A stretch of DNA of 64,000 bases from assembly GCA_030407085.1 (NCBI GenBank), contig CM059586.1, positions 35,513,501-35,577,500 on the forward strand, given 5' to 3'. Source of the DNA: Trichopria drosophilae (taxonomy: Eukaryota > Arthropoda > Insecta > Hymenoptera > Diapriidae). A program made the translations under genes and the position numbers. The notes under the pieces were generated by a model. The model saw only the letters and a list, made by a program, of their open reading frames with translations. It was not told where the DNA came from and made no database searches. This document shows positions 38,121 through 48,535 of this stretch, in pieces (the first letter of the stretch is position 1; each line of letters opens with the position of its first letter).

Positions 38121-38519
38121 CCTTATATCAGATGTAGTGATAGATTTCTTGAAATGTGGAAATAAGGATAGGAAATCAATCATTCCTTCACTTTGATCTC
38201 GTACAATATTTTAGAATCTAATATTTGTGAAGTGATCTGAATGTGTATTCGGTACATTTAGTTTCTTTTCGGAGCATCCAGACTTCTCGGATAAAATAAG
38301 AAGTTGATTATAAAATTCCATGAAATAGATCACCAGAAAATAGTCTTGGATTGGTTCAGTTGGGTTGATGAACATTTTGTTCGGCAGAGCTAAGTCCGTC
38401 TGAATCCAAAAGCGATACGCAAAATAAATTCAATCTAATCTAAAGCTGGAGAGATCTCGAGGCAACAACATTGATAGGCATCGATTAGCAATTTGGTGTA
38501 GAAGAACCGTATCCAGGAG
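38121..38519. other. Anonymous DNA
   Basis: No feature recognised. Confidence 0.4.
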
Positions 38520-38813
38520 TCCTTGGTCCATTTCGATACTTCGCCCCCTCAGCCTCCTTAACCTACCCTTTTCTTCTGTATCGTTTCGATCGTCCCGGGA
38601 CGAGTTTTCCTCGGTTCGACGTTTATAGCTCGTGTATACGGCACGTACCTATTCCCGACTCCTTCGGACCGGTAATGGAATTAGCGGTCGTTCGTTCATT
38701 CCCCCATCCCCCGCCGAACCCGGCACCGACCAAAGCTTCGACAACCGCATCGAATTTCGTTTCCTTCGTATATGTATCCGTATACGGTTTCCGTTTCTCC
38801 GAGTTTTTCCCAG
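38520..38813 (+). other. CpG-rich block upstream of a candidate exon
   Basis: The sequence changes to CpG-rich, pyrimidine-rich DNA (CCCCCTCAGCCTCCTTAACC, CCCCCATCCCCCGCCGAACC). It ends in a good acceptor-like tract, CCGTTTCTCCGAGTTTTTCCCAG, at 38813 (pyrimidines then CAG). Frames are open on both strands over it, which GC content explains. Confidence 0.35.
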
Positions 38814-38931
38814 TTTTCATACTTTTGCTATGCTGTGCTTGTCCGACCCGGCTGGCCGTTTCTGTGAATGACCCTATATCGGACACGATTACGTATGTGG
38901 TCAAGGTACAAAAAAATGATGGTAAGTTCGG
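38814..38931 (+). CDS. Candidate coding exon with a hydrophobic signal-like segment
   Basis: The exon is bounded by an acceptor-like TTTTTCCCAG (ending 38813) and a near-consensus donor, GATG|GTAAGT (GT at 38932-38933). In the open frame it encodes VFILLLCCACPTRLAVSVND followed by PISDTITYVVKVQKND: a hydrophobic cysteine-rich core, small residues suited to signal cleavage (TRLA/VS), then a hydrophilic start. That is what a signal-peptide exon of a secreted or membrane protein looks like. There is no methionine in the exon, so the start would lie in an upstream exon or at 38675 in the same frame. I do not recognise the protein, and no partner exon was found downstream. Confidence 0.3.
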
Positions 38932-39239
38932 CGTTTTCCCATTTCTGCGCCCGTCGAAGCGAAAAAGTCTAATTATTGTTAGCCTTCCGATACAATCCTG
39001 CGTTATGTTTATTGTTTACATAAACGTAAATTGCCTTTAATCCTATAAAACTCTATCGAACCGTACGTATTAACGATTTTCCAATAAGTACTATACAAAA
39101 ATAAATTGGACATATATTCTTTCGCTTCATAATTACTCCCTAGTTGGATATTTTTTAATTAAAAATGATTTACCAAAATTCTTATAATAAATTGACCCCA
39201 TACATTTGCAAACCGAAAAATATCTCGAACGGAAAATTA
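38932..39239. other. AT-rich DNA after the candidate donor
   Basis: If the exon is real this is intron. No feature is seen. Confidence 0.35.
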
Positions 39240-39391
39240 TTCAGGCTGGAATCAGGTCCTGATTATGAAGCCTGTGAACAAAATCAGGTCTTGACATGTC
39301 CCCTTATCAGGCCCTGGCATATAGTGTAACGCTTTTTCTGTTACGGCCCTGATCAGGCAAATGTACAGGACCTGATCAGGACCTTACAATG
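39240..39391. repeat. GATCAGG palindrome cluster (family member 2)
   Basis: AATCAGGTCCTGATT, CAGGCCCTG and AGGACCTGATCAGGACC palindromes surround a central pair GTAACGC...CTGTTACGG. Layout and words match the cluster at 58904-59055 and, less closely, 9726-10023. Confidence 0.65.
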
Positions 39392-39520
39392 CCTAATATT
39401 TCGCATACTTTCCGAATTTCATGGTGAAAATATTTACAATAGCATTACGAAACTGCAAATTAATTTTTAAAGATTTATTACTATCCCAACGGGCACGAAG
39501 AAGCCAAATGTTTCTAAAAC

Positions 39521-39651
39521 GTTTTTAGAATGTTCCAGAAACATTCCTAAAACGTTATATGTCTGCAACTTTTACGGAACGTTTTATAAACGTTTCTTCC
39601 ATGTTGCAGACACATAACGTTTTAGGAACGTTTCTGGAACATTCTAAAAAC
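39521..39651. repeat. Long hairpin, 49-bp arms
   Basis: The arm 39521-39569 (GTTTTTAGAATGTTCCAGAA ... TGTCTGCAAC) is matched inverted by 39603-39651 with about two mismatches. The loop is 33 bases. The arms contain repeated AACGTTT/AAACGTT words. It is probably a MITE of the AACGTTTT-type common in insects. Confidence 0.75.
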
Positions 39652-39652
39652 T

Positions 39653-39850
39653 TTACATTCTAATTACTTTAAATATATAGGTTCGAGAATTTTGTGCAGC
39701 TTTCAATTTTGGTGTTAATGAACACTGGGCCCACGAATTGAGGCATAGTAGCATTTCAGCATGACGATCACTAACAATAAGTTGATTCCTATATCGTTCA
39801 TTCGTTTTCCACCATTTAGGAATATTCCCGTCAGGGTCAACTCTATCCAA
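39653..39850 (-). CDS. Coding-like fragment, product unknown
   Basis: The 65-residue frame reads DRVDPDGNIPKWWKTNERYR then NQLIVSDRHAEMLLCLNSWA and continues to a stop at 39653, next to the hairpin repeat. Its charged and aromatic composition looks more protein-like than other frames here. Upstream in another frame (about 39850-39880) there is a further open stretch, which suggests a frameshift or an exon boundary near CTGCAATTGGATAG. It might be the last exon of a minus-strand gene or a transposase remnant. I cannot identify the family. Confidence 0.3.
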   Translation of the reverse strand: MDRVDPDGNIPKWWKTNERYRNQLIVSDRHAEMLLCLNSWAQCSLTPKLKAAQNSRTYIFKVIRM

Positions 39851-40281
39851 TTGCAGAAAATGTATCTAACTCTTGTTTCCTGTTCTGATGTTTTATCTTG
39901 CGAGAAATATGCAAAGCATTGACATTCCTTGCATATCCATCGTCGAAATCATCATTTGTATTATTTTACACTCAAATCTCCTCAATTTGCACTGACTCGT
40001 TCGCATATTGAGTTCTGAAGACCAACAAACATTCTTGGTATGATTTGTACTTAAGATCTTTGCTCCTAGCAGTCTGGTAGAATGTTTTTAACACATCACA
40101 ATAAAACAAGGTCGACTTATTGTAGTTCTTTCACTGTAAGCAAATCACCATTTCATCAGTTGCATTTCGATTAGGCTTTTCATCAAGAACATTACATAAT
40201 TTTTCTCCACTTCTCAAAAGAAAATTGTCTTCTACACGTACGGAAGGAAGTATCGAGTCTCTGCAAAGAACATATGAGTTT
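39851..40281. other. Anonymous AT-rich DNA
   Basis: If the two minus-strand fragments on either side belong to one gene, part of this would be intron. Nothing else is seen. Confidence 0.3.
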
Positions 40282-40283
40282 TA

Positions 40284-40601
40284 CAGTAGAACCCCGCTGG
40301 ATTGTCACGGTCGGTTCCGAGTCTTCCCCGCAAACCCCGCTGGACTGTCAACAATAGGGGAAGCATCGCTTCCACCTCTACGCCGTAATCACGTGACGTA
40401 CCTGACCAATCACAGACAATCTCTCTGCTTCCTATTGTAACTCCAAACCGATGCGTATGTCTAACTAGACATGCCCCTGAGACGGCGAGCGGCGTGGTGG
40501 GGGTAAATGGATTCCGAAAAATTCCAATCCAGTGGCGCTAAATCCCGACAATCCAGCGGGGTGCCAATCCAGCGCGGTGCCAATCCAGCGGGGTTTTACT
40601 G
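40284..40601. mobile_element. 318-bp pogo/Tigger-like MITE
   Basis: CAGTAGAACCCCGCTGGATT begins at 40284 and is matched inverted by AATCCAGCGGGGTTTTACTG ending at 40601, with TA on both sides (40282-40283, 40602-40603). CAGTARAACC is the typical terminus of pogo/Tigger elements. The right end carries two additional tandem copies of a CCAATCCAGCGSGGTG unit. The interior is GC-rich. No transposase is encoded. Confidence 0.85.
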
Positions 40602-40745
40602 TATTTAGGTATTTAAGAAACTTACTGCTCCACTTACAAGTAAACCTACCCAAGTGTCACACGCCGATTTTAATCAAACTCTGCATACTTCAAGAGGGGT
40701 AAAAAATAGTCGATACGTATTTTTTCTCATCTGCGGAAATTCAGT

Positions 40746-41015
40746 TTAAAGGGTAGAAACCACCCTTTCAATCTTAGGAGTTGTATAATGATTAAGATGT
40801 TCATCAGAATTAAGTTCCAGGTTTAGGGCACTTAAAATTGTTTCCATTTCTCTCGTAATATCATTCACTGGATCCATGTTTGCGATAACTCCTCCCACTT
40901 TTGTAAGCAGATCCGCTCTATCTAAAACGCTATGAAATATTTTTACAATATCCAAACCTGTGGGAGTGACCTTACTTGGCACAAAATCTAAATTACTCTT
41001 ATAAAACAAGAACAA
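40746..41015 (-). CDS. Coding-like fragment, product unknown
   Basis: The 89-residue frame includes SNLDFVPSKVTPTGLDIVKI then FHSVLDRADLLTKVGGVIAN and DPVNDITREMETILSALNLE. The regular alternation of hydrophobic and charged residues suggests a helical protein domain. A pyrimidine-rich stretch ending TTTTATAAG lies just before SNLDF and could be a weak acceptor. The last residues and the stop come from an inverted GGGTGGTTTCTACCC sequence, so the original C-terminus is probably lost. It could be a host exon, a retrogene piece or part of a transposase. Confidence 0.33.
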   Translation of the reverse strand: MFLFYKSNLDFVPSKVTPTGLDIVKIFHSVLDRADLLTKVGGVIANMDPVNDITREMETILSALNLELNSDEHLNHYTTPKIERVVSTL

Positions 41016-41432
41016 ATGAGATCAGATGAGAATGTATAGCATTCTGGTTCCTCGACACGAGAAGAGGCGATAAATTGCCGGTTAATTTCGATACAATATT
41101 ATACAATTAAAACTATCGTCCGGTCTCGTTTCACAACAACACTGCTATAGAGTATTTTAGACATTATATGCATCGATTATATGACATCGATTTAAAAAGT
41201 AGAGATGATTTTAATAGATATAAGATGTTTTTAAATATATACTAACAATTTTTTTATTGTAGATTTGCATTCTAGATGAAAAAATATAAAATATTTGTAC
41301 GGAACTTTTTTTAAAATATTGTTTATGTCCTTTAAACGACATTAAAAATTAGTCGTGGGAGAATAGGAAGTTTTCTATTAAGTTCTCTTGACACAATTCA
41401 CGAACAGGCTCATACTCTGCACCACCCACAAA
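41016..41432. other. Anonymous AT-rich DNA
   Basis: No feature recognised. Confidence 0.4.
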
Positions 41433-41950
41433 GGGTGCACCTCAAAAACCCGACAAATCACAAAACAGACACCTCAAAAAATCGATATTCAGAAACCAGA
41501 CATTTCAAAATGCAGACATTAAAAAAATAGACATTTAAAAAAAACAGGCATTCAAAAGTCAGACATTTCGAAATTTACATAATCTGAAAATGTAATTATT
41601 GATTGACTTCTATATGTGCTTAATATATAAGCGGGGGTTGACCTTGAAGTCACCTACAAAATTAATCCATTTGTCAAACATTTTTGGCCTTGAATTAACC
41701 TTTCGTTGAGACATCAAGGACGACGACCCGAGATCATTTTTTTATGTAGTGAACGCACCAATCGGAGGTGTCTGTATTTTGAAATGTCTGGTTTTTGAAT
41801 GTGGGGTTTGTTAAATGTCAATTTTTTTAAGTCTGTACTTGGAAGTGTCTGGTTTTTTGAATTTTTGTTTTTTTAAATGTCTGGTTTTGAATGTCGGGTT
41901 TTTGAAATGTCTGTTTTTTGTGATTTGTATAGTTTTCGAAGTGCACCCCC
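41433..41950. mobile_element. GGGTGC foldback element, copy 2 (518 bp)
   Basis: It starts GGGTGCACCTCAAAAACCCG and ends in TTCGAAGTGCACCCCC. The left part is a run of about ten degenerate units (AAAACAGACACCTC, AGAAACCAGACATTTC, AAAAATCGATATTC). The right part has the complementary run (GAAATGTCTGGTTTTTGAAT, TGTCGGGTTTTTGAAA). The centre shares blocks with the 16.97 kb copy in the same order. No protein is encoded. Confidence 0.85.
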
Positions 41951-43233
41951 ATAAATGTTTTGATCTTGGGTTATGTTAAGAGGACTTAATAAAAAACATT
42001 AAATTAAAAATGTCGGAATAGTTTTTTCAAAACGCTGGCTCTGTAACTGAAATTCTGATCGTTTTACATTACACCCTATACAATATTACAGAAAATCATT
42101 CAGAATTGATGGAGATTTTAAGAAAAAAAAATCATCTATTTACGAAAATTAGAGATCAATTTTCGATAAAAATCTTTGGTATTTTTTAGGAAAACTTTGA
42201 AGAACGGTTTTAGTTATTATATATGGGAGAGTGGTGTAAGATGGCATAAATACTGCATTTCATTTCTTAAAAAGTTAAAGGAAATTACTTACGAATTGAC
42301 CTAGAATTTTCGAAAATGAATATAAATCATCGATTTCCAAAAATTCAAGGACTATTCTTAATTCATTCCTTTAATATTGTTTAGAATACCGTATTTTTTA
42401 AATTAAACATTATCATATACTGCACAGAGTAAAACCATCCCACGTATGTAATGCCATTGGATAATTGTTGATATCTGATCATCCACTACCATAATCTGGG
42501 GGTAGTAAGAATGGAAAATAAGTACAAAATAAATTGATCGACAATGCAGTTCCAGCATTCGAATTTGTTCAACTAATGGCTATAGTTGATATGTATTTCG
42601 AAGGGTATTTTTCAATACAAATGTCATTAAACTGAAACTTGATCTAACCGAATGGCCTGGATACTTAAGTGAAATGAAGGAGAAATTCAATGTATACCAA
42701 ATAAATTGCACGCTCGGTAGTGGAACCAATGCATTCCTTTTGAAGGGGCCCCCGCACATCTCGTAATAAATTCCACTAAAGTTCGTCGTGCACGAGAGGT
42801 AAATCGCGGCTTTCCGAATCGTAAGCCCGAGATCGAGGACCTTCAGCTTTCGTATGCGCGAATATCGTCACGTATTTATTCATGACTGTACATACGTGGC
42901 AAATTTAATTTACCAAAAATATTAGCGGATATATTATGGACGTAGCTCGTATATAGAACTTTATTCATGATTAGTTATATAATATATTTTGCTCGTTTTT
43001 ATTAAATATCATAAGTATGGAAAGAAGCTTTCATTAAAAATGTCAGTGGACTATGTCGATTATACGTCATAAAGTATAATATAGGTTATTGTCACAATAA
43101 ACGTTAATTCCGAGCTGTGGTTGTGGCTGACACATGAATATCAAATGCGATCACCAATTTTTTTCAAACACTGGGCGGAAAGTTCTCGTTTTCAGCAGAG
43201 AAAAATTTGAAGAAAATGCTTAATTGCCATTTA
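41951..43233. other. AT-rich DNA with a small CpG-rich patch (42745-42870)
   Basis: Nothing assignable. The patch contains GGCCCCCGCACATCTCG and GTAAGCCCGAGATCGAGG. Confidence 0.35.
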
Positions 43234-43335
43234 CAGTAGTGTCCCGGTATATTTGCCCTCCGGTCTCCTTATATTTGTCAAACTAAGGGGAGCACCGATT
43301 CCCCTACTCTACTCAATTATACCGGGACTCTACTT
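43234..43335. mobile_element. 102-bp pogo-like MITE
   Basis: CAGTAGTGTCCCGGTATATT and, from the other end, AGTAGAGTCCCGGTATAATT are inverted repeats. TA flanks both ends (43232-43233, 43336-43337). A GGAGACCGGAGG / CCGATTCCCC centre remains. CAGTAGWGTCCC is a pogo-like terminus. Confidence 0.65.
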
Positions 43336-43409
43336 TAATTGGAAATTGCGGTAACCTGTGCGGTAATGGATATTAACATACGGGTTTTGTATGAAACTGG
43401 GACATTCCC

Positions 43410-43605
43410 CGGGTGCACCTCAAAATCCAGACATTCAAAAAACAGACATTTATGGGCGCACCTCAAAAACCCTACAAATCACAAAACAGGCACTTCAAAA
43501 ATCCGACATTCAAAAGCCAGACATTTCAAAATATGTCTGCATTTTGAAATGTATGGGTTTTGATGTGTCTGTTTTGTGATTTGTCGGGTTTTTGAGGTGC
43601 ACCCC
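43410..43605. mobile_element. GGGTGC foldback element, copy 3 (compact, 196 bp)
   Basis: GGGTGCACCTCAAAATCCAG starts the element, an internal GGGCGCACCTCAAAAACC repeats that start at 43454, and GGTTTTTGAGGTGCACCCC ends it. Everything between is the same degenerate motif, with the turn-around near 43530 (CATTTCAAAATATG...CATTTTGAAATG). The unique centre of copies 1 and 2 is absent, so this is a near-perfect palindrome apart from the doubled left end. Confidence 0.85.
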
Positions 43606-44885
43606 ATTCCGCGAGTGTTTGAAAAAATAGTATATGATACTATTTCGGTGCTCGACATCCAGATACTGTTTGCGGTACAATGAAAATATATAAATAAGAT
43701 ATTCGCTTGTAACCATCCAATGATAAATCATCATATTTCCATCTAACATCGGAGCAACGGATAATTTTGGTGAAAATTATTCTCCGTGGTGACGTTGCAA
43801 TTTATTAATAATAAATAAATATAACAGAGAATCCATACTTTTTCACACTGTTCATATATGTTTTCACAAATATATATTATGAATTCTACTTTTGTATCTC
43901 CAGATCAAGAGAAATACACTTTTGGGTTAAAATGGAGGCTTATCAAGTTACACCTATTTCTGTCATATTTTTTCCCGCATTTTAGTCCAGTTGGTAATAT
44001 CTGATATCCATTGTGGCAACTTCTGACTTGTAACTCTTATTAATTAACCTCGCTCTATTAGAAGGTATACTAAATTTTCCTGCAATACCCTTTTTGGTTA
44101 TGTTGTAGATTTACCAATACTAAGTGCATGTTTTTTGACCATACAGTTAGCTCGGATACTGCATCACGATCAGAGGTGCGGGAATTTCGTGCGCTAACAC
44201 GAGTAAACGAAGCTGAAGGTGCGTGGCTGCTTCTGATCAGTAATCCCCACGGTTTAAGAGTTTGCTAAAGCCTCTTGCTGGATACAAAAAATATCACAAT
44301 TAAACAGAAACTGAGTATAGTTTCAAGTCCAATTCTATTTTATGCTCATTTTAGCCATTGCATATATATATGTAAAATATCAACAAAATCGTTTTAGAAT
44401 TGACTAACAATTTCTAAGGATAAATTTGAAACTACACTTTTATAGTTCGTATTTCTATTCCTTGCCCGATTCTGATCCCCTCTCGCTGGAAATTAATGTA
44501 CATTCACGGAAAAAAGTGTAAAATTGACATAAAATAGATTTGACCTTGAGAGTTTCAATTTCTATTTAATTTTAATAATTTAGGTTAGGAATTCACGTTA
44601 TCAACCGAGATGCCAGAATTTATTTACAGCCATATAATGATAGGTAAAATAAAATAATTTCCTAATTAAATAATAGTTTCTAATAAAAAATAAGATTTTT
44701 TATTCGACATTCGTGAATCCTTTACTAATATGGCTGTTTATGAAATTAAAAATATGTTACGGAAACAAAGAGAAATAGAAACATGCTGATATTACTACTA
44801 CATGTTAAATTTTATGTACATAATTTTATTTTATTTTATAGAACATTTCAGGCATCACTAACTATCCTGAAAATATTCAACCCTA
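43606..44885. other. Anonymous DNA
   Basis: A slightly GC-richer patch (44150-44250) contains no recognisable gene. The rest is AT-rich. Confidence 0.4.
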
Positions 44886-45188
44886 CTCGAATAATGGAAG
44901 GATTGTTTAACACAGGCAGTACATAGGATTGAAGTTTATTTTTTAAATATCGTCGTTAATAATTGATTTGCGCCAAAGTTGGAAAGTATTTTTTATTTTT
45001 CAATAGCTATTGAATTCTATATAGATATATCGGTTGTTTTTGTTTCTATGTTTTTTATGCTTGAATCAAAGGCTTTAAACATTTTCAAATGCCATTTTGG
45101 CGAAAGGCAATTATTAATGATGATATTTAAAAAATAACGTACAAATCCATATACGTCCTGTGTTAAACAATCGTCTAGAATTCGAGAA
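44886..45188. mobile_element. About 300-bp inverted-repeat MITE
   Basis: The left arm GATTGTTTAACACAGG, TTTATTTTTTAAATATCGTC, TTAATAATTG is matched inverted on the right (CCTGTGTTAAACAATC ending at about 45175). The arms are about 85 bp. The inner part includes CGCCAAAGTTGG / CATTTTGGCG. The boundary is uncertain by about 15 bp and no target duplication was confirmed. Confidence 0.7.
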
Positions 45189-45347
45189 GAGGCGCATGTA
45201 CATACCTGAAATGTTCCATTAGTTGTATTCAAATTCCTGTTTTATTTTGTATTAGAATACTTTCTTTAATAGCATTGTTTTTATTCAAAATAATTAAATC
45301 TTATAATTATTTATTTATGAATCTAACACTACATTTTATCATTTTTA

Positions 45348-45535
45348 TTACTTAGGGGTTCTTTGCACGAGGTATACTTTAAGTTTCTGTTTAATGAAAT
45401 TCGATATAACCGAAAATCTCGAAAATATCATAATGTGTTTTCCAATATTAACCGATTGTGCGACTTGTTTACGAGTGATATTCCTGTTCAAACTTCGATA
45501 TTTCGAGATTCTCCTTGTATATTCCTTTTTCACTA
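45348..45535 (-). pseudogene. Possible pogo/Tigger transposase N-terminal fragment
   Basis: On the minus strand one frame reads TRKQVAQSVNIGKHIMIF, which resembles the helix-turn-helix core of pogo/Tigger transposases (a K-x-x-V-A-x-x-F-x-I-x-K-S-T pattern). The preceding frame gives NLEISKFEQEYHS before a stop, in the position expected just upstream of the helix-turn-helix. A frameshift between the two is implied. The match is short and recognised by eye only. Pogo-like MITEs at 40.3 and 43.2 kb make the assignment reasonable. Confidence 0.35.
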
Positions 45536-45702
45536 AATGAAAACATAAGCATAAGCTTCAGGGACATACCGTATAAAGGATTTCTTACGTACACACGATC
45601 CATTGTTGCTACCACTTACCACACGAAAGTATTTTATTTATAATACGCCGACGCAACCTTAAAATTATATAAGCTTAATAAAATTCTTAAATTGCATAAA
45701 TA

Positions 45703-46223
45703 TACATCCATATTTTGATTTTTGTCGATTTGGACTTTTATATTGCTCCGGTGCGCCAAATTTTGTCGAAAATGTGAACTGTTGTAGGTTTAGAATGTTA
45801 TAAAATAGGACTTTTGGGCATCCTTAGGGCATCCCTGGTCGGATTGTGTTGTTTGGGATTTAGTTCATATATATAAAATAATTTATTTAATATTAATAAT
45901 AGTTTATTGACATTTTTGGTGACAACACTGTGATTTTCATAATGACGGCTTATATTCACTACAAGTAAAAGTGTATTCAATTTAGTGTTTTATTTCAGAA
46001 TAAAAAGGAATTAGAATCCATCAATTACCATTTTATTTATTTTGGACATTCCTGAATATGATCATGCAAAATCAGTTTTTCATCATCCAAAATAGTGGAT
46101 CCAATATGGAGTACTATTTGGTGAAACATTGGTGAAATATTTTCTTATACGGGGCCCAAAAATTCCCTATTTTCGAAAAAATTTGGCGCTCCGGAGCTAT
46201 TTGAAAATCAAAATATATGAATT
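45703..46223. mobile_element. About 520-bp inverted-repeat element
   Basis: Left-arm segments ATATTTTGATTTT, TTGCTCCGGTGCGCCAAATT and TGTCGAAAATG correspond, inverted, to the right-arm AATTTGGCGCTCCGGAGCTA and GAAAATCAAAATATATGA. The match extends weakly inward to GGACTTTTGGGC / GGGCCCAAAAATTCC. Boundaries are approximate. A 60-codon frame inside is not a gene. Confidence 0.55.
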
Positions 46224-46443
46224 TATATTTTTAAAGTAAAATAATTTCATTATTTACCTTTATTAATAGTCATTAGATACCGGAATCATAGTGAAAATTG
46301 CATTCTAAAAGATATTGTACATAAAAAAGGGGTATCTTTCAGTATTTAAAAAAAAATGTTTTAAATATGATTTTAGAGAAATTTAACAATCGCGATTCGA
46401 AAGAGCGACCTCAAAACTAGTCGGATAAGGATGTGTCCATCAA

Positions 46444-47481
46444 CCCTTTGCGGCATAAATTTTTCTTTACACGGAAAACAAGTGAAAATTGTTACAGTTA
46501 ATCTTAAGTCAGATTTTGCAAATTCAAAATGGCGGATCCAAAATGGCAGACCGAAATGCGAAAAATTTCACTAATTTGATGAAACTAGGTTCTCTGAGGT
46601 TTTCGGGGTCGCTGATTACAAATGTGAAATCAGATTTTGAAAATTAAAAATGGCGGATCCAAGATAACCGACGGAAATATGAAAATTTACTTGATCGGGA
46701 TAAAATTGGGTACTCTATGTATTCTGAATGTTAAATGTATAAGTCTGTGATTTTAATCTGTGATTAGATTCATAATCAACTGCCTTGAAACCCTCCGAGA
46801 ACCCAGTTTCATCAAGAACGGGTAATTTTCACTTTTCGATCGGCCATATTGGATCCGCCATTTTTAATTTTCGAAATCCGAGATCAGATGTGTAATCAGC
46901 AACCCCGAAAACTCCTGAGAATCTACTTTCATCAAGACAGGGTAATTTTTATCTTTTCGGTCGGCCATCTTGGATCCGTAATTTTTTAATTTTTAAAATC
47001 CGAGGACAGATGTCTAATCAGCAACCCAGAAAACACCCGAGAATTTATTTTCATGGAGATAGGGTAATTTTTATCTTTTCGGTCGGCCATATTGGATCCG
47101 CCATTTTTAATTTTTGAAATCCGAGATCAGATGTGTAATCAGCAACCCCGAAAACTCCTGAGAATCTACTTTCATCAAGATACGGTAATTTTTTTATCTT
47201 TTCGGTCGGCCATCTTGGATCCGCATTTTTATTTTCCGAGGTCAGATTGGTAATCAGCGACCTCGTAAACCTCCGATTACCCAGTTTCGTAAGATTATCT
47301 CAAAATGGTTCGTCAATAATTAATTTTTTATATAAAATAACCATTTTTAGACATTGTTTGTTACTAAAAAATTCACAATACTTTTGCAGAATAGCGGATA
47401 AATCCAACAAAAACTTACTTAAAATTCGTCAAAAACGGTTTAGAAAAAGGAAGTTACAATTGGTACCACTATGACAAAGGG
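46444..47481. mobile_element. TTAA-type element containing an inverted array of ~120-bp units
   Basis: CCCTTTGCGGC at 46444 and TGACAAAGGG ending at 47481 give CCCTTTG termini; the right flank is TTAA (47482-47485) and the left is TCAA, probably a mutated TTAA. CCCTTTG ends and TTAA targets are typical of piggyBac-like elements. The interior holds two units in one orientation (GGCGGATCCAA words at about 46530 and 46655) and four in the other (TTGGATCCG words at about 46851, 46970, 47094, 47216), spacing about 120-124 bp. Each unit also carries a GATTACAAATGTGAAATCAG-like word and CCCCGAAAACTCC. No transposase. Confidence 0.7.
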
Positions 47482-47485
47482 TTAA

Positions 47486-47640
47486 AAAAAATTGTATTAA
47501 TAAAAAGATGCTAAAATCATGCATGTGCAAATTGTGCACGTTTGGTCGTTAAAGGGTTAATAAAAATTTTCCGTAGTTAATCGAAGAATATACGTAAACT
47601 AAAACCAATGGCCACGAAGTTACGTGCACTACATTGTTAG
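47486..47640. other. Spacer with a lone TTAA-type end (47534-47563)
   Basis: GTGCACGTTTGGTCGTTAAA followed by GGGTTAAT resembles GTGCATTTTGGACGTTTAAG followed by GGTTAATA at 57095-57121. Both look like right ends of one TTAA-targeting family. Left ends were not found. Confidence 0.4.
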
Positions 47641-48134
47641 GGCAGAAAGAGAAATAAAGGAGTTTAAGGAGGGTTCTTTTTTAGCGACAAGTTGTAATCG
47701 GTACCCTCATATATACATACGTCGGGTATATTCGGAAGTTTCACGTGCGACATACGTGCAAGACGAGTTTATAGCCTCGTCGCCGAGACGACGGCCCCAG
47801 ACGCAGCAATAATTCTAGGCCTGCCTGCTCTCGGTCTTAGGTCGCGAGGAACAAAGAGCACGTACTCGCAGCCACGCAACGCGCTTCGCGTTACGACACC
47901 GGACCGACCCAGCTTCCACGACGGAGAAACTAGGTCCAAGCTCGGGTTCTCCGTTTGCTTTGTTCCGGGATTGATCAGCAGCGTCTCGCCTCCTCGTACG
48001 TGCCACCGAAACGCAAGCGAGTCTGAAGCGAGCGACTATTTTCGACTTTTTTTCTTTATTTTTAAAGGAGACTCAACGTGGACACTTTTCGAGTCCTACG
48101 AACTTCCCTTCTAAAACTGGAAATCGTTACCAAA
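47641..48134 (+). other. CpG-rich island, possible promoter/5' exon
   Basis: Strong CpG content (CCTCGTCGCCGAGACGACGG, CGCGCTTCGCGTTACGACAC) runs from about 47730 to 48035 and then drops. A CpG-dense block followed by a short ATG-initiated frame suits a transcription start region. A 63-codon minus frame across it is a composition effect. Confidence 0.35.
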
Positions 48135-48287
48135 ATGCGGCACGTTCGATCACGTTTACTCCTCTTCTCGTGTTACCGAACATTTACACTATCGATTCTG
48201 GCCTTTTTATGGACTATTATCCTCCCTGTTCTAACATTGTTTCCTTCCGAAATACATAACGATTATTTAAACAAATACATTTTATGA
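48135..48287 (+). CDS. Short frame with a hydrophobic segment, possible first exon
   Basis: Following the island, ATG at 48135 (context ACCAAAATG) starts a 50-residue frame with MRHVRSRLLLFSCYRTFTLS then ILAFLWTIILPVLTLF, a basic start followed by a hydrophobic stretch that could be a signal anchor. A GT dinucleotide in donor-like context (AAAAG|GTGGGT, near 48297) lies after the stop, so the frame would have to end before splicing. No match to a known protein is apparent. Confidence 0.2.
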   Translation: MRHVRSRLLLFSCYRTFTLSILAFLWTIILPVLTLFPSEIHNDYLNKYIL

Positions 48288-48535
48288 CATTTTAAAAGGT
48301 GGGTTACGTTTTACAAGGTTACATTTGTTTATAAGTGTATATGCACTTATTCTTCGAGGTGAGGAGTTATAACTTGGTGAAATATTACTTGTTCAAATGT
48401 AGAAAGTACGCAATTAGAAGAAACATGAAAACTGCAACAAATTTGAACTTTATAAGGGAATTAGTTTCTCTGTCATTTTAACTTTTTTAGTTAAGAATTG
48501 ACATTAGCGATGGTATTATTTTTGAAACTTGTTAT
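48288..48535. other. AT-rich spacer
   Basis: No feature recognised. Confidence 0.4.
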
